Source: Pyxicephalus adspersus (taxonomy: Eukaryota > Chordata > Amphibia > Anura > Pyxicephalidae). From it: 64,000 nt of DNA. A program made the translations under genes and the position numbers. The stretch covers positions 46,792,163 to 46,856,162 of the forward strand of contig NC_092869.1 in assembly GCF_032062135.1 (NCBI RefSeq). The letters are read 5' to 3'. The notes beneath the pieces were generated by a model. That model searched no databases. It saw only the letters and a program-made list of their open reading frames with translations, and was not told where the DNA came from. Positions 47,857 to 59,521 of the stretch are shown one piece after another (positions within the stretch are counted from its first letter, which is position 1; each line of letters opens with the position of its first letter).

Positions 47857-49867
47857 CTAATACAACAATATACAATAACTGAATTCAATCTTAAGTTTTC
47901 TCCATTGTAGAGTTCCAAACACTCACCCCTCAATCTACTCATCCAATTTCAGACAACGTAATCCTGTAAAACTAATGCTAAACATCTGTTTACCCAAGCT
48001 ATCACTTTGTGGACTCCACAGTCATGTTAGACGTTGCCAACAATTCCATCCCATTTTCTTCTAACAATTGGTCACCGTCTCAGATTCCAAAACAACCCCA
48101 AAATGTAAGCAAACCTACCTGCATGCTCCCTTGTTGGAAAACTGCTTAACATACCATGATGAAGTGACCTTGCAACTTCTGTGAACTTTGCCTCCTCCAA
48201 ACTGAATTTCCAACCAGTATTTTAGGACCTGCCCATTTCTCTTTGTAGACTATGATCCCTGCTGGTAAAAGTAACATTGGAAAAAAGGAAGAAAGGTATG
48301 AAAGACAAAAAATCAATGCAGCCACAACCTCTAAGGACTGGTATGTAGCATTGTTCAAAGTTGCCATGGTTTAGTTTTCAGGATTTTTTGGCTGAAATAA
48401 AGCAAACATTTGAACTTAACATATTGAATCCAAACTTACATCTTTGGCAAAGTAAGCACTGAATGTGGATCCTGTAACAGCTATGTGCTGGTATGTATAC
48501 CCAACAAGCTCACAGCCAATGGTGCCAACAGTAACTGGTTGTGAGCTCATTATTATTGTATACAGCAAGCAGGCGGTTATTAGGAACAATTCTGTCCCTG
48601 GTGACTATCAGCCAATGGGAACCCTTTAGAATCCAAACCAGAATAGCACTGGTAATTTGCAATATATATATTTTCATTCTTGATTTAGAAACACTTTGGC
48701 ACTGAATGTGACCAAAACAGAAACAGTTTGATTCACCTTTTTATGAACATATGATTGTGGTTTAAAATATGTATTGCACAAAGGATTCAATTTATGTACC
48801 AAAACTGTAATTGAATAGAATATTGGACATGGAGACTCATTGAAATCTCTATTAGGATGCACAAACAAACAAGCTTGCACCTGTGCCATAATGACCATTT
48901 CAGAATGATCATTGTACCACTTGTACTGCCTGGCATCTCTTTAAAAACAAATATCAAAATGAAAAATAAAGTAAATTTTCTCTCAACAAGATTTTAAGAG
49001 GTTGTCTCAGGAGAGATCTTACCATAGCAAATTGTTCTCTCTGCTCGGTATTGAATTTTTGCCACTAAAGCTGCTTCATTAATAACAACTTTCCTTCTTC
49101 CAAAGCAGCCTTTTTCTGTGTGCTATGAATATGCAAGATAACTCGCTCCTCTTCAATAACAAATGTTCATTCAGATGATATTCACTTTCTTTTCCAATAC
49201 TGTACAAGTTGTTTAAATACCTTTTAAATGGTACTTTAACCTGTGTGTTCTTTAGAAATTTTGAAGACAAACCCAACTTTTTACTTCTTAGCTTGCCCAG
49301 CAAAGACACAGGGCTTAGGTGCCATACAATCATGGTGCACCCACCAGTCCATGTTGGAATAATGGCTTTCCCAATAACCAAGTACAGGTTCCTTCATAGT
49401 CCATATCTAGGTTCAATGATCTATTTATGGTTTGAGGGGAAGATAAACAGAAATGGTAATAAGTTGAATTTGTAGTTCAACGTTTACAAATTTGATAAAA
49501 GATTCAGAAACAGGGGCTTGGAAAAACTTTCTTCTTAGAGATCTTCGAGTTAAAAAAAAGGTCCTTATATGAATCACCTAAACTCAGATCTTGACCACAT
49601 CCACAACATTGGTACAGTGAGCCTTTAACATTGACCCTACTCTGCTTGCCAAAATTCTGAATTACGTTTCAAGAATTAAAATCCCCCATTTGGGAATGGG
49701 GGTAATATTCTTACCTTTCCCCTGACTTGTGGTTGCTGGGTGAGTGAAATAAAATCATTCTTCGAGAAAGATCCCAGGGAAAGTTACATGACCCAAATCA
49801 CATGAGAAGGTAATTCATGCACTGTGTGGTCTTTTAATGAGATTTGAAGACCAAGCTTACCTTTGCA
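47857..49867. other. Unique stretch
   Basis: No gene recognised; the frames at 49079-49475 are on opposite strands and have no known domain. Confidence 0.4.
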
Positions 49868-50010
49868 ACCATCTGGAAGGTTGACACTTTCCCCACTAGC
49901 CAGCAATGTAAGGGGCATCCTTCCCACTGACCACCACACTAATATACTGTGAGCTGGGGTTCCCTGAAGACCTGAATGTTATTTCAAGGTTCCCACCATA
50001 GTAAAATGGG
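49868..50010 (-). mobile_element. hAT MITE (GTTTCTCAACC family), partial, minus orientation
   Basis: CCCACTAGCCAGCAATGTAAG, CTTCCCACTGACCACCACAC and AATATACTGTGAGCTGGGG match the centre and one side of the family in minus orientation; the ends are missing. Confidence 0.75.
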
Positions 50011-50345
50011 AAAATTGGATCTATGCTCTGTACCACTATCTAAGTTCCATCCCTTGAGGAAGAAGCACACCAACTGTACCAATTTCATTGGCAATGGAGT
50101 GCATGTCAATTTACCGACCAAGTTGCTGGGTTTTTGGTCATAATTATCCAGTGGGGGATAGAAGCCCTATAGGCCAACCCAACCCCCTGGCAGGGATGTC
50201 TCATCATCAGGCAAGCTAAGGCTCTAGACGGGGGTCGTTTATGTGCTTTACCAAAGTTTCCTATTTGAGGCGTTTCCACACCCAAAAACTGCAGCTATCC
50301 AGGACTTTGATGTCTCCTTATATGACCTGAGAAGTCCAATTGTTT

Positions 50346-50399
50346 ATGGCTGAAGGAACCCCTAGCAACTTCTGGAGGAACCCTAGTTGAGAAACACTG
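50346..50399 (+). mobile_element. hAT MITE (GTTTCTCAACC family), right end only
   Basis: GAAGGAACCCCTAGCAACTTC runs into GTTGAGAAACACTG, the plus-orientation right end of the family. Confidence 0.7.
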
Positions 50400-51305
50400 A
50401 TCTAGAGTGTGTACAGCAGTCCCCAAATGTTGTTCATCCATCTGGCCTGCCAGAATGAAAACTGTGCTTTCCTATTGAGGAGAACATAGTGGGGTGTAGC
50501 TCACTTGTCCTCCCCACCCAACTTCCCATAAAATGATGCCAGCATACCACTATATCATCCTTTCTCTATTGGAGTGGGGTAATTATTAGTTTCCAGAAAA
50601 TACCTAAAATCAGCAGAATGTGATATAACATTGTTTGAAATCAATTCATCTCACAGGATCCAACAAAAACAAGATCAACAGGTAATCTTTGGAACTTCTC
50701 AAAATGCTCAGACTCAAAAAGTAAAACTCGGATTTACCCGTTCTTTAAATTATTTGCTATGAAGCAGCTTTAAGCGCAGTTTTGTCATTTAGCGGGGTGA
50801 TGTGAGGTATTCCTGCACCGGATCTGAAGGTGAAATTCACAAACAGCCGATGATTTACATCACTATCTGAAATGAAATGTAGACAGCGGTCTCCGCTCAT
50901 CCAGAAGAGCTGATGAAGCATGCAGGACATCAAAAGCCACTCTCTACACTTCCTACCTAACATAACGTTTAGGAGTGCTGTCCTAGAGCTAAACAAATTT
51001 GTTTTTGCTCAACATTCACAAGTGTCACTTTTAGTTTAGTGCGAGGAAAGAACCTGGAAAATAAAGGTCACATAATAAAAAAAGAAGATGATAAGTAGCA
51101 CTAGGGAAGAAAAAAAAAAAAAAAAAAAAAAGAATAAAAACTCACGCAGCATGAAATAACTGCAAAATGAACATATTTTGTATGTAAGAAAAACTTCTGC
51201 ATAAAGCTACTAGGGAAAATTGCAGTTCACCGTGTCAGTCACTATTCTTAAAGCAGAACTTCTTTATTTCAAGTTAAATATGATCTATGTATAACTAAAG
51301 AACAT
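50400..51305. other. Unique stretch with poly(A)
   Basis: A 22-base A run at 51110-51131. TTAAAGCAGAACTTC near 51249 resembles a MITE end. No gene. Confidence 0.4.
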
Positions 51306-51730
51306 TGGGTTGATTTACTAAAGGAATAGGCTGTTCACTTGAATTATCCCTTTTCAAGGAATATTTCACTTAGCTTAGTGAATGCAGTGAAAGTTTGCAA
51401 AGATGACCCCATCAAATGCAAGGAAATCTAAAACAAAAGTTTTATGCTCATCTATGGTTAAATGGTAGAAACACTTCACTATATTCACCAAGCTAAGTGA
51501 AAAAGCTCTCCCAAGGGATAATTCACTTAGCTTATAGTGACAAATATTAACGTTGAAAAGAAGACCCAGTCATATATACAGAAATCTAAAAAAATGGATT
51601 TTTGCTTGTATATCATTGGATGGATGAAATCAGGAGACCTCAACTTCATATTAATCGTAAATATCTCCTGCACGGGGTGAATCACTTAGCTAAGTAAACA
51701 GCCTACAGTTTTGTCATAGTAAATGAACCC
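51306..51730. mobile_element. Palindromic MITE (GGGTTGATTTACTA family)
   Basis: GGGTTGATTTACTAAAGG at the left is inverted as CATAGTAAATGAACCC at the right; the inner motifs CACTTAGCTTAGTGAA and GTGAATCACTTAGCTAAG recur several times along its length. No coding content. Confidence 0.7.
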
Positions 51731-52992
51731 TGATGCATCTTTTTTTCAGAAGCTCTTGGAGCTGCTATGCTTGGAATTTTCCACAACCCCTTGGCTTGAA
51801 CCCTGCCAGCTGCAGGCAAAGTTCTTGATTTTCTTTTTAGATTTCCTGGCATGTGATTGGGTATTTGTTCAAGGGTATAGTATTTTATAGTGTTGGTAGT
51901 GGCTGTAGTATAATGTGAGTTGTTATAGAACTAGGTGCCAACCCTTGTTAAACCCTGCTTTTTCTCTTCCTTCTTATCCTTCATTATATTTGTTCAAGGG
52001 GAATTTCCACCACACTCACCAAGCTTATTAAAATATCACCGTGCTAAGTGAAAAGCCTACACTCTTTTAGAAAATTCGGTCCCATTGTACATTTATATCT
52101 GCATGGGCAAGACATGATGTTACAGACCATTGTGGATATTCCTAGCCCCATACTGTGTTCTTCTTTCTCATTTGATTGAAATGGGCATTTTGTAAAACAA
52201 GTAGCTGAATAAATATAAGGAAAGGATGAGGAGAGAACTAGCTCATTACATGGTAAATCTATGCCAAGGGATGAAAATAGTTTCTGCAGAGAATTTTCTG
52301 CAATGGGATAATTGTAACATTTCCTTCAGATGGTGGCATCATCTTTATCAGCTGAAATAGCCAACTGCAATGAAAGTTCTTTCATCAACCTTCCAAAAGT
52401 TCTAGGTCTTGATCGCGCTGATCCAATGGCAAGATGATTTATGAAGGTTGTCAATAGAGAATGATATAATTACCATTGAGGAGATTCCCCTTCTTTTCTT
52501 GTTCTGTTGACACAGTGGGAAGTGACTGCACATTTTTCAAAAAATCTCTTTATAGCCAGGTAATGTTAGAGCAACTGTCCTTATTTGAAGAATTTCCCTT
52601 TAATACTGTTCTGATAACAACATAACCAATAACGCCAATACCATATAGTTCATTCCTAGTCTCAGTTAGAGTTCCTTCATAGGTTGCTAGGGGTTCTTTG
52701 AACAGAAGCTGGTTAAACCAATGTTTGATTATGGTTGCATAGTTCTGGGGCCAAAAGCCATGAAGAAGAGCCAGTTTAATGACACCATCGATCTTTGGGT
52801 TGCATTTAATTGCACCTTCATATTTCTGGGGCCAAAGCCATGTGCAAGGGCCAGCTGCAAAACACCAATGATCTCTAAAGTTGTTTAAAATGGTGGCATT
52901 CTATCCACAACTGTAAGAGGGGCTGTTAGGGGATGTTTATCTGGCAGGCAATTCTGCACTGTGTGCCACCACAGTATCTCACCCTGTTTATT
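51731..52992. other. Mixed unique and MITE scraps
   Basis: 52005-52085 (GCTAAGTGAAAAGCCTAC, TTTTAGAAAATTCGGTCCC) looks like a stray arm of the 51306-51730 family. 52655-52705 (GAGTTCCTTCATAGGTTGC, TAGGGGTTCTTTGAAC) matches the minus-orientation end of the GTTTCTCAACC hAT MITE. Two AGCCATG-GAAG-type phrases at about 52758 and 52838 form a short local duplication. No gene. Confidence 0.45.
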
Positions 52993-53626
52993 AGGTCCAG
53001 TGGTGTCATTTGTGGCAACAAAGGAGAATAAGGAAATCGGAGCATCTCCTGCTTCACTTTAGCCGTGCAACCTGAGATGTGACTTTCTCAGCATCCCCCA
53101 GCACGTACTCCAAAGATGTGCAAAGGGGAATATAGAAGCAAGTTGCTCCTTCATCCTGGCTTGCCATTGGCTTCTGGGGTTTTTTAGCCCTTGTTCTCAC
53201 AGTCACCAGTTGGCTGGGTTAGGCTGGGCTGACCTGCTTCTGCTGAATTTATTTGTTCAAACAACTATTGTTGACTTTTCTCATTTCCTGACTCTGATTG
53301 TATGTTGCCTGGACCCACCTCGTGCCTGTGACCCCAACTCTTTTTTCTACCTCATGTGGTGGACTGGTTAGCTATGCATGAACTCTGGCTCTGTATTCTG
53401 GACTTTTCTTTGCTGGAATCGTTTGTAATGCATTATCTGTGGGATCCTGGATCTCTATTAGTTTTCCCCAGACACCATCCCTTGCATGCAGAAGTCCTGG
53501 GGGCAATCATGTGTTGGGAGGGTGCAACTAACCTCCCAATGTTGAGTGTTGGTTTGCCTTGGATGTGTGGCAAAAGATCGGAGGACTGGTGTCTGGCAAG
53601 CACTGGTGCTGGACCAGGGCCCTACA
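52993..53626 (+). mobile_element. LTR (family A), plus orientation
   Basis: Aligns along its length with the reverse complement of 54827-55441: shared anchors are CTTTAGCCGTGCA, CACAGTCACCAGT, GCTCTGTATTCTGGACTT, CAGACACCATCCCTTGC and the end GACCAGGGCCCTACA. The 5' edge is placed by this alignment and is approximate. Open frames at 53356-53800 are by-products. Confidence 0.75.
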
Positions 53627-54541
53627 GGGGCACTCGTTTTACTGGCCACCAATTTAGGTGGATTTTTTTCCCCACTGACCCCCAATAATTTAGTTGTTAC
53701 ACGGTTGAGAGACCAGAATATTCGGGGTTTCTCAGGAGTAAAACAGTTGAGGCAGGGTACTCTATATTATGAACAAGCCACATACCATATTTTGATGTAA
53801 AATATTTCCAGTCCCTATCTATTTTGAAACACTTAGAAGGACACTTGATATCCGTGACAGATGACTAAGATTTGCATTTATGCATTTTCTTGTATTTTTG
53901 ACTAGCTCTATGTCTGAGTTTGCTATGCTGGCAGCTGGTCTACCCCTACAAACAAGCGAAGCCTATTCATTAATAGATGCCAGAGCTACTCTGATTTAAT
54001 TCCAAGCTCTGGTTTATGGAAAATTAGCTTTCTTACCAACAGCACAGAAAATAGATATTGCCTAAGCAGAGGCCCGCAGCCTGGTCTGACAGATCACTGG
54101 AAAAGCTTTAGAGAGGCATCTGTACAAGAGTGACTATGAAGGGTTTGTGGAGCATAGCAAACATTACAATCTGTCATACGCAGGACCAGCTGTGTTTTTT
54201 TGGATAAATTCTAGGGCACCAAACAATAAAAATCTTTTAGCATGAGACATAAAATTTCAAAACACCGCCTGCATATCAAAGCACGAGACTTAAAGACAGA
54301 AATTAAACTGGCTTTTGAACTTGAATTGATTTATAAGGCATGCACAAGGCTTAAAAAAAATGTACCTAGAAGAGAGCAGTGGTTGAAAAATGCTTTGGTA
54401 GCTTTTCAATTTACAGCAAAACACGGAGCTTGGCAACCTGTCTGCCTGAAAGGCTCAGGTTTCAATTTGGGTCATTGTCAAAACAGATTGGACACCATAT
54501 GTCCCAAGTCCATCAGTTTTATTGGAGAACAAATTATTTAA
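53627..54541 (+). pseudogene. Decayed coding region next to LTR, family unknown
   Basis: From about 53908 a frame reads MSEFAMLAAGLPLQ and continues for about 110 codons with only three stops (two TAA, one TGA), including LERHLYKSDYEGFVEH and LSYAGPAVFFWINSR. At 54242 another frame takes over for 99 codons with KHGAWQP and FNLGHCQNRLDTICPK. The low stop density and ordered composition suggest a former protein. It sits directly after the plus-orientation LTR, so it may be the internal region of that retrotransposon, but no gag zinc knuckle, protease or reverse transcriptase motif was seen. A processed pseudogene is an alternative. Confidence 0.4.
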
Positions 54542-54826
54542 TATAGATAAAGTGGGACTGTCCATTTTCTGGGTATAGATGGTGTCACTCTACTAATTAA
54601 ATTCTAGTGATAATGAAATTAATTGAAATGTCAAATATAAATAATGATTAAAGTCAGTGTTGTAGCAGTAACACACAAAATTAATAAAATTCAACTATCT
54701 TGTAGGACAATTAAGCTCTTGTAAAATTTATAATAAAATAACAAAAAAGGGTGGTGAGGGGGATAAAAGGTTGGTTGGCATAAAAGAAGGTGAGCTAATA
54801 TTTAGTTTATATACTCTTTATAGTAT
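54542..54826. other. AT-rich spacer
   Basis: Nothing recognised. Confidence 0.4.
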
Positions 54827-55441
54827 TGTAGGGCCCTGGTCAGCACCTGTCCTCACCAGATACCAGTCCCCCAATCTAACACCGCAGTCTTCTCATTTAG
54901 TAAGCCCCCGCTCAGCCTCAGGACGGGTTGCGTCCCCCAGCACTCGGTTGCCCTCAGGACTTACTGGGCAAGGGATGGTGTCTGGGAATGGGCTGGCAGA
55001 GGACCAGGAGCTCACAGATACAGAGACAAGTCCAGAATACAGAGCAGAGGTCATAAAGAGAATATCTGTCCACTAAAAGTACATAGGGGCAAAACACAAA
55101 CAGAGTCGGGGTCACAGTCAAAAGGTCGGTCCTGGCTGCCTACAAACAATTGGTCAGGAACAGTAAATCAGATAAATTCACACCAGCAGCAAGTCAGCCT
55201 AGCATAACGCTACAACAAGCACTGGTGACTGGGAGCAGAGAGGCTATAAAGTCCCAGCAGCCAATAGCAGTGCAGGACTGAGTCAGGGGCCAAGTTACCT
55301 CCTAAATCTCCTTCAGCTGAGCACAACCCTACAGATTGGTACGGAGGATGCTGATAAAATACATCAGACTGCACGGCTAAAGGGATGCAGGGGCTGCCAC
55401 TATCTTAGTTCACCTGGCTGCTGCAAATTACATCTCTGACA
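54827..55441 (-). mobile_element. LTR (family A), minus orientation
   Basis: Plus-strand edges TGTAGGGCCCTGG and CATCTCTGACA give TG...CA ends. It is the best-preserved family A copy (615 bp). The flanking pentamers (AGTAT, GAATA) do not match, so the target duplication is lost or the copy is part of a rearranged element. The frame at 54771-55076 is a by-product. Confidence 0.75.
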
Positions 55442-56214
55442 GAATAAACAGTGTTTTATACTGCGATGGTGCACAGCATAGGATTGCCGGACAGATAAAC
55501 ATCTAACATTTACATTTTTTTTAAATATATAAATATCATTATTCATATATATTATTTAGTTTATATTCTATCTGGAAATGGAAATATAACCCCAAAGAGT
55601 TATATTTATGGAGTTAAGGTTGTTTCACTTAATGCCCTTTGTATGATATGATTTTGCCAAAATGGCCAAGTTTTGTAAAATACTTCAAATTTTTGCTGAA
55701 ATTTTGGTAAATGTAAATTGCTTTTTATTCATATATAGTTTATTGTAGCTATAGTTCTTAAACAATTACCCCAAAAAAATTCATAACTGGGACTTTGGGT
55801 GGCACTAATACACATACATACCACCCCACCTGCAGGAAGGAAAATTCCTATTGGGTCCTTGACAACAAAATCCAAGATAGTATCCACAATACATGTTCCT
55901 CTTACCCAAAAGCTACTTTCATATTTCAAGAATTTAACATAGCACTGTAAAAAGTGCAGAGAAACATTCTTATCAATCCTTTCCTGCACAATAAACACAT
56001 ACTTGTATTACATTGTAACTATAGTTAATTTCCAAGTAAGCTTCCATTTCAATTGGATCGGAGTACTGGAGGACATCCAGTCAAGCACAAAATAGTAATG
56101 CAAATTTTGAAAGCTCTGAACCCAGGACCCAACACTGAAAAGAAAGTTTGGTTGCAAGTTACCAATCATAGTGAACTTTATACTATAAAAAGATGAATGC
56201 TTTTCTAAAAGCAC
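55442..56214. other. Unique AT-rich stretch
   Basis: No gene or repeat recognised. Confidence 0.4.
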
Positions 56215-57775
56215 AGAATATAACTAGGTGTTAAAAGTTTTGAAGTAAAGATAACAGAGACTGCTGATCCAGGGAACATCCGATTGTCTCATGGGATCAG
56301 TAAGCAATTGTTTTCCCCTGCTGGTGCAAATTGTACCAAGGTTTTTTTTTTTTTTTCTTTCCTCTGGATCAACTATGTCCATAGGGTTTTAAATCTGGGA
56401 TCTGGTTATTTACCTGGAGGTTTATTTCCTTAGTACAGGGGTCTGCAACCTGCGGCTCCGGAGCCGCATGCAGCTCTTCTGCCTCCTTGTTGTGGCTCCC
56501 TTCGGCTGCCGCGGGGAGATCTCTGATGGGGGATCCCCTTCCTCCCAAGACACTGCGGAGGAGGGGGATTCCCTATCCGGTGTTCTAATGAAAAAAATCT
56601 ACCAGTGAAATAAATCTACCATGGGACGTGTACAAATGGGTGTGTACAATGACATCCCCCTCCTTTGAACCCCAATTCCTCTGGAATGGGGAGATGTACA
56701 AAACCAAAAATGTAGGTGCAAGTGGGGGACACCTGTGACTAACACCCCCTAAAATTTAATTGTTAGGCTATCATCAGAACATAAATAACTCTGCCCATCA
56801 AAAAAGTCTACCGTTACACATTGCTGAAGGCACCTGAACCCCAATTTCTCTGGAACAGGAAGGGGGTACAGGTGAACAAAATTAGAGGTGCAAGTGGGGG
56901 ACACCTGTGGCTAACACCTCCTAAAAACTCCACCCATCAAAAACCCCTACCCTGTTACACATTGTTGGAGGCTTCTAGCACCTAAACCCCAATTTATCTG
57001 GAAACGGGGGTACAGGTGAAAAAAATTTGAGGTGCAAGTACGGGACACCTGTGGTTAACACCTCCTAAAAATTCATAAAATCTCTGCCTATCAAAAAAAT
57101 CTACCCTGTTACACATTGCTGGAAGCATCTAGCATCTGAACCCCAATTTCTCTGGAACGGGGGGGAGGCGGTACAGGTGACCAAAATAGAGGTGCAAGTG
57201 GGGGACACTTATGGCTAACACCACCTACAATTGAATCGCTAAGGCATCGGCAGAAAATAAAGAACTCTGCCCATCAAAATAATCTACCCTGTTACACATT
57301 GCTGGAGGCTTCTAGCACCTGAACCCCAATTACTCAAGATTAGGGGGTACAGGTGAGCAAAATTAAAGCTGCAAATGAGGGACACCTGTGGCTAACACCC
57401 CTTAAAATTTCATCGCTAAGGCATCGTCAGAACATAAAGAACTCTGCCCATCAAAATAATCTACCCTGTTACGTTAGAAGCCTCCAGCTAATGTAACAGG
57501 ATGATACGTTAGAAGCTGGGGGCTTCTAGGGGCATAGTTCAGTGTTTAATTTATTTCAAAGTAGGCCTACACATGCACACTTGTAACAGGTAAAATTAAA
57601 AAAATATTAAAACTTTTAAAAGTTTATAAACTGTGTTATGTTTTGCGGCTCCAGACTATTTTTTTTAGTGGAAGAGGAGGCAAAATGGCTCTTTTGATAG
57701 TAAAGGTTGCTGACCCCTGTCCTAGTAGATGGACTTATGTGTTTTTTCAACCTAACCATGTAACTATGTAACTTA
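56215..57775 (+). mobile_element. CR1-clade LINE 3' end split by an hAT element
   Basis: 56215-56435 (ACAGAATATAACTAGG, CCAGGGAACATCCGATTGTC, GTTTATTTCC) and 57720-57775 (GGACTTATG, TTTTTTCAACCTAACC, ATGTAACTATGTAAC tail) join into one continuous CR1 3' end when the hAT copy at 56436-57719 is removed. It is in the opposite orientation to the other two CR1 copies. The octamer-type tail TATGTAAC is repeated at the end. Confidence 0.85.
56436..57719 (-). mobile_element. Non-autonomous hAT element, copy 2 (inverted)
   Basis: Starts CAGGGGTCTGCAACC and ends GGTTGCTGACCCCTG, 1,284 bp, the reverse complement of copy 1 with few differences. Flanks are TCCTTAGTA and TCCTAGTA, which agree as an 8-bp duplication if one T was gained on the left. 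Because the duplication differs from that of copy 1, the two are separate insertions. The five-unit tandem interior is retained. Confidence 0.9.
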
Positions 57776-59415
57776 TCTTGCAGTGCCAATCCTCCCTATA
57801 CCTTTTGTTTCCTGTGGGTCCATGGATATAAAATAATTAAATGTCCAGTAAGAGAGTTTTGTTTGCATAACTGAATTCTCTGAAAGATATGAAGAACCAT
57901 AGCCAATCATTAGTCAAACATGTTTCTCCTTTTGAATAGGGTGGAAAAGGGATGGACCCTCTGTTGTTCCTGGTGGAAATTGCTCCAAACAAGCAAACAT
58001 ACTTAACTGAAAAATAGAAAAGGTTTTAAGGGTAATTTCTTTGGCTATATAAGTGTTCTTCATCCTTCATCTTTTGTCACAATGAATCGTTGGCTTTCCA
58101 ACATGTTGGACCGCTGCTAATGTCGTTTGTCTTTTATTCTAATGAGTTCTACACGGGGGCTATCTGTGGTCACTTCAAGCACCCTTCCTCAATTACAAGG
58201 TCTGCTTGCTTCAAGAATGCATTCCTATCATGGACATTCCTCATTGAAATATTTCTCTATACCTGTTCTGATACCAACTGGTAAATTTTGGCATTGACCA
58301 CCAAGACATAACTGGAGAGTTCCCCCAGACATCAGTAAAAACCTCACATTGGCCTAAACTGTTTTAATTTTAAACACAGCAAAATAAAACAAAAAAAGTA
58401 GGCTATAGACACTGTGAAACCTTTAGAAATGGACTGGCTCTTTAACATAATGTAAAACAACCTTCTTTATATATAACGCAATTAGTTTTACAAGAGTCAA
58501 GTGATGCACGTTTGGCTTTTAATCCCTCTGCAGCCTAACAGCTACCACCGACCTTAACTCAGAAATGACTTTAATGAACCAGTAGGAAAACATGATGTCA
58601 GTGTATTTCTCATAGACCTTAGAGCCATTGGCACTTGTTTAATTCATTCATATGTTTCATTTGCTCTTGGATGGTGACCACAACTGCAAAACCATATTTG
58701 GCATTCTCACTCTTAGCTGCAAAGCATAAATAGACAAAGCTATAATATGAGCTTAATGGACTGTCAATGTTGCAATATTAAACAAGGAAATACAAAAAGA
58801 ACAACAACAGCCTCATTAAAATAAAATAACTCAAAACGAAAAAGCAAAACAGAACCCAAAAAAAAAAAAAAAAGTAAACCGGTTGCAGCAACGCCGTCAA
58901 TTGCTAACACAATTTGTGCCAATGGTAGTTTTAAATGCAATTTAAATGTCTGTGTATTTTGGATTAAAGGGAGATAAATGTATTGGGATGAAGTGTTTTC
59001 TTGATAAACTATATACATGAGATTCTTTTCTGAGCAAATACATTTTCACACTATCTCTGACTTTCACAGTGCTGTGTCAGGCTTTTACTGCGGTACTCAA
59101 CCAATACCGATCAGGCTCGTTGCCCAGAAAGTCTCATCTCGTAAGCCGAGATGCATCTGTGTGCTGATGTTTTTATAATAACAGAATGCAATGAGGTGGC
59201 CTTTCCACTGACCTGAATAAGAATATTCCGCACGTGTGTCAGAACGGACTTAGAAATACTTATTGCTGGTCAGAGGGCTGTAAGAGAAGAGACAACATAT
59301 ATTTAACCATGTTGCTTTATTCTTAAATAGCCATGTGGGATCAATCAGCAATTTATAGCGAGTGGGTAGCAGTGCAGTTTTCTATGCTAGTACTAGGGAG
59401 CAATGGATATTATTG
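57776..59415. other. Unique stretch
   Basis: No gene recognised. An A run at about 58858-58873. Short frames lack domains. Confidence 0.4.
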
Positions 59416-59521
59416 TGTAAGGCCTTGGTCTGGTGCCAGTGCCCACCAGATGCCAATCTCCCAGTCCAACCCCTATAGTAAGCCTCGGGAGATCCCAGCA
59501 CACAGTTACCCCCAAGACTTA

